A DNA stretch of 64,000 bases from Leptothoe kymatousa TAU-MAC 1615 (GTDB lineage: Bacteria; Cyanobacteriota; Cyanobacteriia; Phormidesmidales; Phormidesmidaceae), in NCBI RefSeq assembly GCF_018739865.1, contig NZ_JADOER010000004.1:303311-367310 (forward strand), written 5' to 3'. Under the pieces are notes generated by a model that did no database searches, was not told the DNA's origin, and was given only the letters and a program-made list of their open reading frames with translations. Position 1 is the stretch's first letter; every line of letters starts with the position of its first letter. A program made the translations under genes and the position numbers. Below are positions 8,554 through 22,368 of the stretch, one piece after another.

Positions 8554-8562
8554 TGATACAAT
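8554..8562 (+). promoter_or_regulatory. extended -10 promoter of tRNA-Thr
   Basis: TG-A-TACAAT forms an extended -10 element 11 bases before the tRNA, with no matching -35 box at the usual distance. Initiation near 8569 would give a very short leader. Confidence 0.45.
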
Positions 8563-8573
8563 ACTAAAGCTTC

Positions 8574-8646
8574 GCTGGTGTAGCTCAGTTGGTAGAGCAG
8601 CTGATTTGTAATCAGCCGGTCGTCCGTTCGAGTCGGATCACCAGCT
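8574..8646 (+). tRNA. trnT: tRNA-Thr(TGT)
   Basis: GCTGGTG (8574-8580) pairs with CACCAGC (8639-8645). The anticodon stem GCTGA/TCAGC encloses the loop TTTGTAA, giving anticodon TGT, which reads ACA. The T arm carries CGTTCGAGTC. The discriminator base is T8646 and CCA is not encoded. Confidence 0.95.
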
Positions 8647-8664
8647 TTTGTTTTAATCACGTTT

Positions 8665-8706
8665 AAGAATGCCTGTCGTGTTATTTATCGACGGGCATTC
8701 TTTTTT
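8665..8706 (+). terminator. rho-independent terminator after tRNA-Thr
   Basis: AAGAATGCCTGTCG and CGACGGGCATTCTT form a 14-bp stem with one G-T pair, directly followed by TTTTTT. This is a strong intrinsic terminator about 20 bases behind the tRNA. Confidence 0.85.
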
Positions 8707-8746
8707 GGGGTTTTAGCCTTGGCGGCCTCGGTAGGGGCAATATCTT

Positions 8747-9094
8747 CTACTGCTTAAAAATCGATAAATTTAGGGGTACCGGATCACCAAGCCAGGATGC
8801 ATGGTCCGTATGGTCTGCAAGGTCGTTGCCTGTGAGCCCATGGATCAGCACGGTTAAACTTTCTCGGTGCTCGTCTAGCCAGGGCAGCAATGTTTCAAAC
8901 TGTGCTTTTTGGAAGGCTAGCTGACAACTCCAACAAGGGTGAGGACCGACAGGTTTTTGGTGCACTCGCCCCACCTTAACGCCGAATAATTCCCCAGCGG
9001 TTTCGCATAGGCTAGAGGCCTGTGCGAGAGAATGCTCATCGAAATATACATGGGCGTGGTAGCGATCGCAGCTATTGGTGGGGCGTTTAATCAT
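8747..9094 (-). CDS. DOPA 4,5-dioxygenase family protein
   Basis: The 115-residue product matches the DOPA 4,5-dioxygenase family: YHAHVYFDEHSLAQA at the N-terminus, then VHQKPVGPHPCWSCQLAF and LPWLDEHRESLTVLIHGLTGNDLADHTDHASWLG. Conserved His residues in HAHVYF, GPHP and the TDHA motif are consistent with an Fe(II) site. Fungal relatives open catechol rings; bacterial members are mostly uncharacterised and the substrate here is unknown. It is a single gene facing the tRNA-Thr terminator. Confidence 0.85.
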   Translation of the reverse strand: MIKRPTNSCDRYHAHVYFDEHSLAQASSLCETAGELFGVKVGRVHQKPVGPHPCWSCQLAFQKAQFETLLPWLDEHRESLTVLIHGLTGNDLADHTDHASWLGDPVPLNLSIFKQ

Positions 9095-9191
9095 CGGTGG
9101 CTAGCAAGGAGACTCATGGCATGCCTGACAATGATAGTTGCTTGGGGCTAAAGTCGGCCTCGCTGCCGATTGTAGTCTGCCGCAACCAAGA

Positions 9192-9758
9192 CTAAAACGG
9201 AATAATAATCTCTGGGGCAAGACATTTCAGGTATGTCCAAACCTGTTGAGGGGTGGTTGTAAATTCCCTCAACGGAATAGTGCATGCTTTGTGGTTAATG
9301 CCCAAGGCGGACCGACAATATCGGTATAGCTGATCGTGGCAGAGACCGGAGATGACGCGTATGGGAGATTGTTTATCTTGGGGGACATCTACCACCAGGT
9401 ATAGATGGGGGACATATTCGCCTAGGATGGCAGAGACGGGGAGGGTGACGGTGCTATCTCCTAGAATGCCACTGGGCAAAAGGTATAACCGATATCGGCC
9501 CACTTTTACAGTTCTGTTAGCTCCGGATAGGGACCGTTTGCCATCGATGGGAAATAGCTCTATGGACGGGTAGGTTTGTCCGATCTCTATGGCCAGTGAC
9601 CGTGATTGCATTTGCCACAGGGCATCACCTGCCAGTAGTTCCTGGGGATGTTCGTTGTTGTTGACGTGTGCGGCTGTTGATAACAGCAATGCCTGATTGG
9701 ATTGGGGCGAAAAGCCTTTTTTTGAAGGGAACTTGGGGAATTGCACGGGATTATTCAT
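9192..9758 (-). CDS. hypothetical protein
   Basis: The family is not recognised. The 188-residue product has no signal peptide or membrane segment. After a polar N-terminal third it shows alternating hydrophobic strands (RTVKVGRYRLYLLPSGIL, HLYLVVDVPQD), which suggests a beta-rich fold, then a short helical end with LYRYCRSALGI and TTTPQQVWTYLKCLAP. Even codon usage and a single clear frame support it being a real gene. There is no operon partner. Confidence 0.6.
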   Translation of the reverse strand: MNNPVQFPKFPSKKGFSPQSNQALLLSTAAHVNNNEHPQELLAGDALWQMQSRSLAIEIGQTYPSIELFPIDGKRSLSGANRTVKVGRYRLYLLPSGILGDSTVTLPVSAILGEYVPHLYLVVDVPQDKQSPIRVISGLCHDQLYRYCRSALGINHKACTIPLREFTTTPQQVWTYLKCLAPEIIIPF

Positions 9759-10041
9759 ATCCTGTGGTGAGCGTGATAATGATAGCGATTTTTCCGTTGC
9801 AACCCTTCGGTATGATTCTACCTATGCAAACCGACGGTATCAAAAACAATTCAAATCTTTTTATGCTTGGCTGATCTAGCCCCCTCAATGGCCGTTAGTA
9901 CGGCGACCATGCATGCTAAATCGACGGTGGGCTATTTTTTGACGAAGCAACTGGTCAGCACCTTGTGCATCTGTTGACTGCGGAAAAGCCAATAGTGTTG
10001 CCGTAGGGCCCAAATTGGTCGTGTTGCCAATAATTTAGCTG

Positions 10042-10178
10042 GTAGTGGGCCAAAATCAGTCGTGGACTACCCGTTGGGACGCTCGGCAGTGGGGCCACAA
10101 TCAGTCGTGGACTACCCGTTGGGACGCTCGTCTGTGGGGCCACCATTAGCCGTGGACTACCCGTTGCGACGCTCGGCT
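10042..10178. repeat. 45-bp tandem repeat (about three copies)
   Basis: Units beginning CGTGGACTACCCGTTGGGAC start at 10061, 10106 and 10151, an exact 45-base period, with a partial copy before the first. A few substitutions separate the copies (for example GGGAC to GCGAC in the last). The array ends about 20 bases before the stop of the DUF2993 gene. The 283 bases before it (9759-10041) hold nothing recognisable. The period is a multiple of three, but the frames through it on both strands look incidental. Confidence 0.9.
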
Positions 10179-10196
10179 ATAGAAGCTACTGGGCTT

Positions 10197-10952
10197 CTAT
10201 TTCTTAGTCGGAAACTGGTTAATATGGGCCACACCGTAAAATACGAGTTCCTTGTTCCGCATGCGCACCTTGTCGATCCGTAGCTGGGTCCCATCCAATG
10301 CGAAGGAATCTAAATCTAGCAGGGCATTGACATGTTCAACGATGGCTTTACCCAAGGCGATGTCTTGGTCGGTGCCGCCACAGGTAACATCCACAAACGC
10401 GAGCTTAGTGCGGTTGAAAACTTCTACCCGTGCGGTGAGGGATATAAAGTTGGGCGATGCGGAGGTGCTGCCCACCCGTATTTGGCTGGTAAGTTCGATG
10501 GTTTTGTCATCGTTCAAGACCATTTCGGTGTCGCTAAAATAGAGCGACTTACCCTCAAACTGCATCTGCTGCAGTTTTTCTACCACAAACGGTGTATTAA
10601 ACGAGGTGGTCAAGTCTTCTTCGGTCAGGACCACGCGTAAGGATGCTTGGGTGGGCTGCTTGATCTGTACCTGGCCTTTGAAGATAGCGCCGAAGTCAAT
10701 GGACACCGCCTGGACGAACAGCTCCATTGCTTTGATGCGCAGGCCGTTGTACATCAGCATGCTGTGGCCAATGAAATCAAAGCCATCGACGCTGCCCTGG
10801 AGTAGCTTGGCGACAGGTTCAGCCCGGACGTTGGCTTCGAGCTTGCCGGTACGCTTAAACAAAGCGGCAATGGCGCTACTCACTGCCTTGCTGACCACTT
10901 GGTCTCCGCCCTGTCCTGGAAATGGTAAGTTGCCTAGCACGAAGGATGTCAT
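10197..10952 (-). CDS. DUF2993/LmeA-like lipid-binding protein
   Basis: This 251-residue protein belongs to the DUF2993 (LmeA) family, thought to bind phospholipid or act at the cell envelope. Recognisable stretches are KLLQGSVDGFDFIGHSMLMYNGLRIKAMEL, VQIKQPTQASLRVVLTEEDLTTSFNTP and the C-terminal VFYGVAHINQFP. The N-terminus lacks a clear signal peptide, unlike the actinobacterial relatives, so its location is uncertain. It is monocistronic, with a 45-bp repeat array just downstream. Confidence 0.82.
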   Translation of the reverse strand: MTSFVLGNLPFPGQGGDQVVSKAVSSAIAALFKRTGKLEANVRAEPVAKLLQGSVDGFDFIGHSMLMYNGLRIKAMELFVQAVSIDFGAIFKGQVQIKQPTQASLRVVLTEEDLTTSFNTPFVVEKLQQMQFEGKSLYFSDTEMVLNDDKTIELTSQIRVGSTSASPNFISLTARVEVFNRTKLAFVDVTCGGTDQDIALGKAIVEHVNALLDLDSFALDGTQLRIDKVRMRNKELVFYGVAHINQFPTKK

Positions 10953-11293
10953 TCCTGATCGATGAGCGATTAAAACGGCGACGAAGCCGCAATCAAACGT
11001 ATGTGGTCAGCACTATTATGTACTTGTTTTAAGAAATGTAACCAGTAGTAACTATACCTTTACCTTATCAATGTGATTGAAAGGCTAAAAGGATTTTAAT
11101 GCAGGTTCCTGTCTATAGCCCGGAACAGGTTAACTCGAATGGATAATTTTGATATTTGTGCGGCTTGTTTGCGCCGGGTGCGAAACGTCAAAACCGTCAC
11201 AGACTAGGACGTTGCAGTTGGTCACTATGGTGCCAGTCGGCTTTTTTATTCGCGGAATATTAGCCGACCCTGTCTGTGGAGTCTGAGGTGGTT
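10953..11293. other. intergenic region between divergent genes
   Basis: The 341 bases between the DUF2993 gene and the Rieske gene contain no gene and no strong hairpin. They should hold both divergent promoters, but no convincing -35/-10 pair was found. A weak AACGTC/GACGTT dyad lies near 11184-11213. Confidence 0.4.
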
Positions 11294-12343
11294 ATGGCTG
11301 TGATAGATAAAAATCAATCATTAAATCCTTATCCTCGGGGCTGCACGTTTTCTAGGGCAGATTGGGATGCGATCGCACCCTTCTGGTTTCCTGTCGCCTT
11401 TAGCCACGATGTCACCGACACCCCCGTGGCGGCCACCTTGCTCGACCAGCGGCTAGTGGTGTGGCGCACCAGCCAGGGCGTGTCGGTGGCCAACGACCTG
11501 TGTCTCCATCGGGGGGTGCCCATGAGCATGGGCCACCTCCAGAACGATCGGCTGATCTGCAAATACCACGGCTTTCACTACGATGCCAGCGGCAAATGCA
11601 CCCTGATCCCCGCCAACCCCCAGGCCAGCATTCCCGCCCGCCTGTGTCTCAAAACCTACCCCGTGCGAGAAGCCTACGGTTTGGTGTGGACCACCCTAAA
11701 GGGGGACGGCAGCGAGGCCAACCTGCCCCAAATGCCCGAATGGGACGATGGGGCCTATCAGCAGATTTTGCCCGATAGCTTAGAGATCCAGGCCGCCGTA
11801 GGTCGCCAAATGGAAGGCTTTTTGGATGTGGCCCACTTTGCCTGGGTGCACCACGAAGCCTTTGCCGATCGCAACAATCCCCAGGTGCCCCCCTACACCG
11901 TGACTGCCACCCCCAACGGTTTGCGGGCTGAGTATACGAGTTCCGTTAGCAATTTTCCCAAGGAGCTTCAGCATCGGGCCCCAGCCGATTTTCAATGGTT
12001 GCGAGTCTTCGATGTGTTTTTACCCTTTGCCGCCATTTTGCGGGTGCATTTTCCCGCCGGGGGCCGGTTGTGCATTCTCAATGCCCCATCGCCAATTTCA
12101 GCACGAAAAACGCGGTTATTTTCGCCCCTATGTCGAAATTTTGACCAGGACCAGCCCCTAGAGCCCGTGTATGAATTTAACCGGCAAATTTTTACGGAAG
12201 ACCAAGCCGTTGTGGAAGCGCAATATCCCGAAGACCTGCCCTTAGATTTGCGCACCGAGTGCCATATCGAAGCGGATAAAACCTCCATTGCCTATCGCAA
12301 AGGGTTAGCCAACCTGGGGCTGAGCAAAATTTACACCGCATAG
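11294..12343 (+). CDS. Rieske-type aromatic ring-hydroxylating oxygenase
   Basis: The N-terminal Rieske domain binds a [2Fe-2S] cluster through Cys70-x-His72 (CLHRG) and Cys89-x2-His92 (CKYHGFHYD). The C-terminal half holds the mononuclear iron site, with DVAHFAWVHHEAF providing the Asp/His ligands. The 349-residue length is that of VanA-like single-component alpha subunits; the substrate is unknown. A GTG start 18 bases upstream is possible, but ATG at 11294 follows a GAGG at 11285-11288 and was preferred. No reductase gene is adjacent, so it probably uses a general ferredoxin. Confidence 0.9.
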   Translation: MAVIDKNQSLNPYPRGCTFSRADWDAIAPFWFPVAFSHDVTDTPVAATLLDQRLVVWRTSQGVSVANDLCLHRGVPMSMGHLQNDRLICKYHGFHYDASGKCTLIPANPQASIPARLCLKTYPVREAYGLVWTTLKGDGSEANLPQMPEWDDGAYQQILPDSLEIQAAVGRQMEGFLDVAHFAWVHHEAFADRNNPQVPPYTVTATPNGLRAEYTSSVSNFPKELQHRAPADFQWLRVFDVFLPFAAILRVHFPAGGRLCILNAPSPISARKTRLFSPLCRNFDQDQPLEPVYEFNRQIFTEDQAVVEAQYPEDLPLDLRTECHIEADKTSIAYRKGLANLGLSKIYTA

Positions 12344-12442
12344 CGGGTGGGTCCGCCGGATGTTGTTGTTAAGTGGTTGTTGCATTTCCCCACATCCGAA
12401 AAAACCTTGTCTATAAAGGGAAATAAGCATCAATCACAGCTC

Positions 12443-12509
12443 AGGGTATAAATCCGCGCAATTCCCTGATCCAATGTCAGGGATTCTACCGATCTAGGCT
12501 GTATACCCT
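12443..12509. promoter_or_regulatory. nested dyad upstream of the TIR-CHAT gene
   Basis: AGGGTATA (12443-12450) and TATACCCT (12502-12509) form a perfect outer inverted repeat. Within it TCCCTGA (12463-12469) and TCAGGGA (12477-12483) form an inner hairpin. The structure ends 65 bases before the ATG and could be an operator or a leader hairpin. Confidence 0.4.
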
Positions 12510-12529
12510 AAAAAGGGCAGCCCACTTAA

Positions 12530-17340
<4,811 letters not shown>

Positions 17341-17916
17341 ATCACCCCGATCAATGCCCCAATCATCGGCATACACGCCCTGCACCACAAAACGACGAAA
17401 ACTCGAATAGGGCCAGTCCTTCGGAGCATTTACCAACTGATGCTTCACCGGATTGTAATGAATATAATCCACATGCCGTTCAAAATCTCTTTCATCACGG
17501 ATTTGATGTTCCCAAAACCGACGTTGCCAGATTGCTTGTTCCTTTTTCCTTAAGCGAGCTAACGAACGCTGACATTTATAAGCCTCTGGACAATAACGAC
17601 TAAAATAAGCCTTGATTAACCGCCAACGCATAGAAAAATCGGCATCACCATCGGGTAATGTCCAAATGCAATGGAGATGATCGGGCAGTAAGATAATCGC
17701 GTCAATATCAAATGGATGGTTCTGTTTTATGACGTAAAACGCCTGACGCAGCAGTTGAATCGTATCGTCTGTTGTGAATAGGTGCTGGCGATTGTAGGTG
17801 ACAACGGTAAAAAAGTAGATGGCACCGGGCGTTTTAGCGCGACGGTATTGCATGACAGTAGCCTAGCTGATTATGTCGTTAGGATAGGCATCCTGGTAGC
17901 TGCGATAACGGTCGAT

Positions 17917-17946
17917 GTTGGGTTTCGCTGGCTCAACCCAACCTAC
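17917..17946. repeat. single REP on the far side of the RAYT gene
   Basis: GTTGGGTTTCGCTGGCTCAA, followed by CCCAACCTAC, is a diverged copy of the right arm of the four-unit array. It lies 64 bases upstream of the RAYT start, so the transposase gene is bracketed by REPs. Confidence 0.85.
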
Positions 17947-17972
17947 ATGAGGTCATCCCTGGGCACCAGACA

Positions 17973-18154
17973 ATAACAGAGGGCTGAGCGGAGTCGAAGC
18001 CCGGCCAACCCTGGTGCCCAGTCTGCGCCTGCGCCCCCCACCCGGCAGTCTGTGCCTGCTAACCAGGTGGCAGAGCCACCGCATCCGTTCACCCGGCACA
18101 GACTGGGAACCAGGTCATAACAGAGGGCTGAGCGGAGTCGAAGCCCGGCCAACC
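17973..18154. repeat. two identical 38-bp repeats of a second REP type
   Basis: A 38-base sequence containing GGGCTGAGCGGAGTCGAAGC occurs at 17973-18010 and 18117-18154. It is an imperfect palindrome (GGGCT..AAGCCC). Around the first copy CTGGGCACCAG and CTGGTGCCCAG form a further inverted repeat. The core sequence is of a kind widespread in bacterial genomes. The 360 bases from 17854 to 18213 carry only these repeats and the single REP; no gene is seen. Confidence 0.85.
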
Positions 18155-18213
18155 GTCCCGACCCATCGCCAATCCGATCAAAGGGCAAGCACAAGGCAAT
18201 GGCCCCTACGCCC

Positions 18214-20007
18214 TCAATACTCCGCCAACAACGTCCCCAAATAATCAAACCCATCCACCCCAATCCACTGAATCACCTGCCGCCGCTGCCCCTGCAGCAC
18301 CTGCTCAAACGCGCCCTCCCCCAGCTCTCCCGCAATCACCCGCAACAACCCCGCCCCCTGCCGCCACTCCGACGACCCAATCTGATGCAACAAATACATC
18401 CCCAACGCCCCGTATAGCACCGCCGCGTCCACCTTCCCCAACGCCCGCTGCGCCTCGGCCAAATACGTACACGTCACCCCCTGCAAATACACATTCCCCG
18501 CCGCCTGGGTCAGCGGCAGCGCTTTCTCCAATGTTTCAATCGCCAACCCCGACTGCCCCGAAATGCTATAGGCAATGCCCATGCTGTTATAGGCCAACGC
18601 CTTACTCTGAAAATCTCCTAGGGTTTCCGCCAGCTCTCGGCCCCGCTCCAAATAGCCGATGGCCTGTTCATACACCGCCAGGTCCGGCGTATCTATGGCC
18701 CGCGCCGCAAATACCTCACTGTAGCCATAGTTCACCAGGGCATTGGCCTCCCCCAACGCATCCCCCTGCTGCCGCGCCATGATCAACGCCCGCTGGCTAA
18801 AGTTCTTGGCCTCGTCGTAGGCTTTTTGCAACACATGCACCCGCGCCAAATGGTTAAAGCTGGCAATCACACACCGCTGGTCCTTTGCCGCGGTGGCAAT
18901 TTCCAACGCTTCTTGGTGAAATTCCAGCGCTTGCTCATACCGTCCCAATGTGCGCTGGGAATAGCCCAGCAACGTCAGCAACCGTGCCTTTTCCTGGGTG
19001 CCCGGCACCTGCTTGAGGGGCTCACCAAAATAGTCCAGGGTATCTTGCAAATACCCCCCATCGAAGGCGGCAAACACGCCGCCATAGAGCGGAAAGTCTT
19101 CCCGCTGGGCAAAGCTGCGCAGGCTGTGCTGCATTAGCTGAAACGAACCCCGCTTCAGGTGGGGGCGGCTAAAGCCTTGGGCCAAACTGGCCTCAATGCT
19201 GGCAAAAATTAAAAACGTGGAATAGGAGAGTTTTTTGCCTAGCTTGACGTTGTAGGGTTGTTGGTCAAACCATTTCACCAGTCCCTGTTTGAGGTAGTGC
19301 AACAGAATGGCCAGTTGCACCCAGCTGCTTTCGTCTAGGCGGCTCCAGCCGCTGGCTAGCTCCGTGACCGATTCTCCCTTGGCTAGGGTATCAAAAAGCT
19401 GTTGCGGCACGGTATGGTCCACCCGCTTTGCCCAATGCTGCCAGGGCCCTCGCCGTTTTTCGGACCCAAAGCCAATGTCTCTGCCACCGGCCTCATACAT
19501 CCAGCTTACCAACTCTCCTTCTAGGTTGCTAAACGCAGCTAGGCCAGATACGATGCCTTTGCTTAGGGTTTCATTGTTCTCGGCTTCTAGAGACTTTGCT
19601 AGTTGTTTTAATTGGTCGCGGGTGGGGGGCTGGGGCTGATTGGGATCCAACAGTTTTAGCAATGTGTCTAGCTGTTCTTCTCCGGTCGCTGCTGAAATTT
19701 GAGCCGTTACCGTGGACACTTTTTCTTCGACCTGGCGTTTTTTCTGGAGGTTGGCCCATTCCCCCTCTACCATTTTTAGGGCCCGCACAATTCGCGGACC
19801 TTTTAGGGAGGTGTCTTGCTCCGCTGCCTGCATCCGCTCCGCTAAACGGCGTTCAAATATTTCTCCACTGCCCGTGGGTAGGCCTTCGTCTAGCTGGCGA
19901 TAGACCTGGTTTTTGGAGCGGATTTTGCCTTTTAAGGTTGCCTGTATCAGGCTTTCTATAAGTTCAGAGCATTGGGCTACGACGGAATCGCCAGAATTAT
20001 GCGCCAT
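18214..20007 (-). CDS. TPR-repeat protein
   Basis: The 597-residue soluble protein has an N-terminal helical domain (about 1-250) of no recognised family and a C-terminal half of tetratricopeptide repeats (about 330-560). Repeats include LLTLLGYSQRTLGRYEQALEF, NHLARVHVLQKAYDEAKNFS and YNSMGIAYSISGQSGLAIET. It has no signal peptide, membrane span or enzymatic motif, so a scaffold or partner-binding role is likely. It converges on the TIR-CHAT gene across the REP/RAYT region. A functional link between the two is possible but not shown. Confidence 0.8.
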   Translation of the reverse strand: MAHNSGDSVVAQCSELIESLIQATLKGKIRSKNQVYRQLDEGLPTGSGEIFERRLAERMQAAEQDTSLKGPRIVRALKMVEGEWANLQKKRQVEEKVSTVTAQISAATGEEQLDTLLKLLDPNQPQPPTRDQLKQLAKSLEAENNETLSKGIVSGLAAFSNLEGELVSWMYEAGGRDIGFGSEKRRGPWQHWAKRVDHTVPQQLFDTLAKGESVTELASGWSRLDESSWVQLAILLHYLKQGLVKWFDQQPYNVKLGKKLSYSTFLIFASIEASLAQGFSRPHLKRGSFQLMQHSLRSFAQREDFPLYGGVFAAFDGGYLQDTLDYFGEPLKQVPGTQEKARLLTLLGYSQRTLGRYEQALEFHQEALEIATAAKDQRCVIASFNHLARVHVLQKAYDEAKNFSQRALIMARQQGDALGEANALVNYGYSEVFAARAIDTPDLAVYEQAIGYLERGRELAETLGDFQSKALAYNSMGIAYSISGQSGLAIETLEKALPLTQAAGNVYLQGVTCTYLAEAQRALGKVDAAVLYGALGMYLLHQIGSSEWRQGAGLLRVIAGELGEGAFEQVLQGQRRQVIQWIGVDGFDYLGTLLAEY

Positions 20008-20869
20008 TGGTCGAGAATGTGAGCAAAGTCAAACTTTTTTAGGATAGCGATATAACGGGGGCAATGGTATATAGCTCCCCTGTTTTTTTAAGCATCAATG
20101 ATCCACATCACCACTTTGTGATTTTGAATATTCTTTTCTAGTTTGATTGCAAATTATGTTCTCTCCCGATGGGGGGGAGAACCACGGGGTTCTTGTGTAT
20201 AAAAAAACTACGGGTATATACGCAAATTGTGTCCGCCATCACCCATGCGTTGAAACTGATCTCATGGGAATGGATGGGAGATTTTTTGAGATCGCTGTAT
20301 CCCTTTCTGTGTAATCTTTTTGGGCTTTTTGGCTAAGGCAATAGTATCCTTGACTACCTAATGGGTGTGATTTGGATCGCCATTGTGTTCAATTTTTTTG
20401 GGGATTTTTGAAAATTTCCTAATCCCTTATATATCAATGGGATCGTGGCACTTTGTCGACAACTTTTTGGGGGAATGTCATGCCCTGCTTAAAAAAACGT
20501 TGCAGTTATTGTTTCTAATTGCTAAGGTGTGACCCATGAATTGTTTGTGATGTCGTTTGAAATGATCACCTGGCATCATGGCAAGAACATGTCCACGTTA
20601 AACATTTTAGGTAGGTTCTAAACTTTGTTTGGACGTTGGGATGGCCACATCTGAAGGGCACAGATACACAGAGTGCCTGGTAAGTGGGTAAGTTCCTTGG
20701 CGTCAACAATACAAATCCCTAGTGCTGGGCATGACTATCGTTCAATGGACAATTCAGTCTTCTGAGTAATCGTTTGGTTTCGTTTCAATAATTACTTGAA
20801 AATTTAGTGCGGTTTCGGCCCTGATAGTCCCGTCGTGGGAAAGGGGCTGATGCCGTTGGGAGATTTTAC
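20008..20869. other. long gene-free AT-rich region
   Basis: No gene is supported in these 862 bases. A hairpin, GGGGGC..GCTCCCC followed by TTTTTTT (20055-20088), looks like a plus-strand terminator although no plus-strand gene precedes it. A second imperfect hairpin, GTTCTCTCCC..GGGGAGAAC, is at 20158-20182. T-rich runs are frequent. The region could hold a small RNA, the SDR promoter, or decayed sequence. Confidence 0.4.
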
Positions 20870-21676
20870 ATGGATATGAATGGAAAAACGGCTCTGGTCA
20901 CCGGAGCCTCACGGGGTATTGGCCGTGCAATTGCTATTGAGTTGGCTAAGCAAGGGGCTCGCTATATATTGCTGATTGCGCGCAACCTGGACAAGTTGCG
21001 AGAGGTGGCAACAGAAATTCGTAAATATGGTGCCCAAGCGATACCGCTGTCCGTTGACCTGACGGAGTCTAAGGCGGTCAATATTGTTGTTGCCCAAGCG
21101 TGGAAAGATTATGGCCCCTTTGATTTGTTGGTGAACTGTGCGGGGGTTGCCTATCAATCTAATTTTTTGAAAACACCGTTGGGCCAAGCCCATACTGAAC
21201 TGTCTACAAATTTGATGGGGCTGTATACGGTGACCTGGCTGGTGGGGCGTCGTATGGCCTCTCGCCGTCAGGGCACCATTGTGAATGTCTCTAGTTTGAT
21301 GGGCAAGGTGGCAGCCCCCACCATGGCCACCTATTCGGCAACGAAGTTTGCCATTGTGGGCTTTACCCAGGCCCTGCGCCATGAGCTAGCGCCCCACCAG
21401 GTGCGGGTTGTGACGCTGTTGCCGTCGTTAACGAATACGGACATGGTGGAGGAGTTTGATTTATTTCGCTGGGTGCTGCCCCTAAGTACGGAGCAGGTGG
21501 CCCAGGGGCTAATGTCGGGGCTGAAGTCACGTACGTCAGAAATTACCATTGGTTGGCAAAGCCATTTGGCGCTTTGGTGCCAACGCTTTTTGCCCCAGGC
21601 GATGGATTCTATTATTGGCTGGTCTAACCCGGATCGGCTACGGCCTAGCGCTAAGTTGGGCGTACGGCCTAATTAG
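20870..21676 (+). CDS. short-chain dehydrogenase/reductase
   Basis: This 268-residue classical SDR is an NAD(P)-dependent oxidoreductase. Features are the glycine motif TGASRGIG (13-20), the NCAG motif, the catalytic Ser in VNVSSLMG and YSATK with the catalytic Tyr and Lys. The Arg after TGAS and the ARN following the second strand favour NADPH. The C-terminal extension after about residue 235 is amphipathic (HLALWCQRFLPQAMDSIIGW), perhaps touching the membrane. The substrate is unknown. It is flanked by long gene-free regions on both sides. Confidence 0.92.
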   Translation: MDMNGKTALVTGASRGIGRAIAIELAKQGARYILLIARNLDKLREVATEIRKYGAQAIPLSVDLTESKAVNIVVAQAWKDYGPFDLLVNCAGVAYQSNFLKTPLGQAHTELSTNLMGLYTVTWLVGRRMASRRQGTIVNVSSLMGKVAAPTMATYSATKFAIVGFTQALRHELAPHQVRVVTLLPSLTNTDMVEEFDLFRWVLPLSTEQVAQGLMSGLKSRTSEITIGWQSHLALWCQRFLPQAMDSIIGWSNPDRLRPSAKLGVRPN

Positions 21677-22063
21677 TATCGCGGGCCGTTTACTTTTTCA
21701 CACTCTCCATGGCGAACTGATGGCCTATGCCTCGGTTCGTTTGTTTTTGTGCCGCCGTTTTTGCGCCGTGGCTTTTGTTCCGCCGTCCTGCCATGGTTGG
21801 ATGAAAATCTTTTATGGAAAAATTTTATAGCCAAGAGATAATAATGGGATTGCTTTTTGCTAGATAGGGCCTTTCCCTCATTGCCCTGATGTAATGTGTA
21901 CTTATATAACCAAGCAGTACATCGTTAACAGCCTCCATGGGGTAGCTCAATGGCATGAAACCCGGCCTCTATGAATTGGCTGAATAACTCAATGTTTTTG
22001 TATCTATTTTTTCGGTTTTAATAAGAAATTTAGTGGCTGCTGTGATTCTCTTTTATTTGGCGA
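21677..22063. other. gene-free region
   Basis: No gene or strong repeat is seen. A low-complexity stretch near 21745-21790 repeats GTGCCGCC/GCGCCGTG-like runs. The remainder is AT-rich. Confidence 0.4.
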
Positions 22064-22121
22064 GTGGGTGGTTATACTGATAGGGTGTAACACCCACCCG
22101 TGCAAGGTTTCGTAATTACGA
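22064..22121 (+). promoter_or_regulatory. stem-loop plus palindrome upstream of comFB
   Basis: GTGGGTG (22064-22070) pairs with CACCCAC (22091-22097), and the adjoining TTA/TAA extends the stem with one bulged G. It is followed by the perfect 12-bp palindrome TCGTAATTACGA (22110-22121). The element is about 250 bases before the ComFB start and could lie in its leader. Confidence 0.35.
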
Positions 22122-22368
22122 GCGCCATAGGCAAGCTAGGAGATTTCGAAGAATAAAGTCGCTAGTTTTCCTGATTTGCAAACAAAATCCGGAAAAGCAT
22201 TTTGTAGTTTGGATCTATGTCTGCATAGAAGGCGTACTTGTTTTTGCTAGTTCCATGCCTGTTTATGTTTGCAATGTTTCGATACTGCAAATGTGGGTCT
22301 AATGGCTCCATTGAACAGGCGCGAACAGGCGTTGTGCCGGGATTGTTGTTGAGTAGGTGACAAATGCC

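Noticed and set aside
10062..10283. Open frames through the 45-bp repeat on either strand
   Set aside because: They exist only because the period is a multiple of three; one of them also runs into the end of the DUF2993 gene on the other strand.
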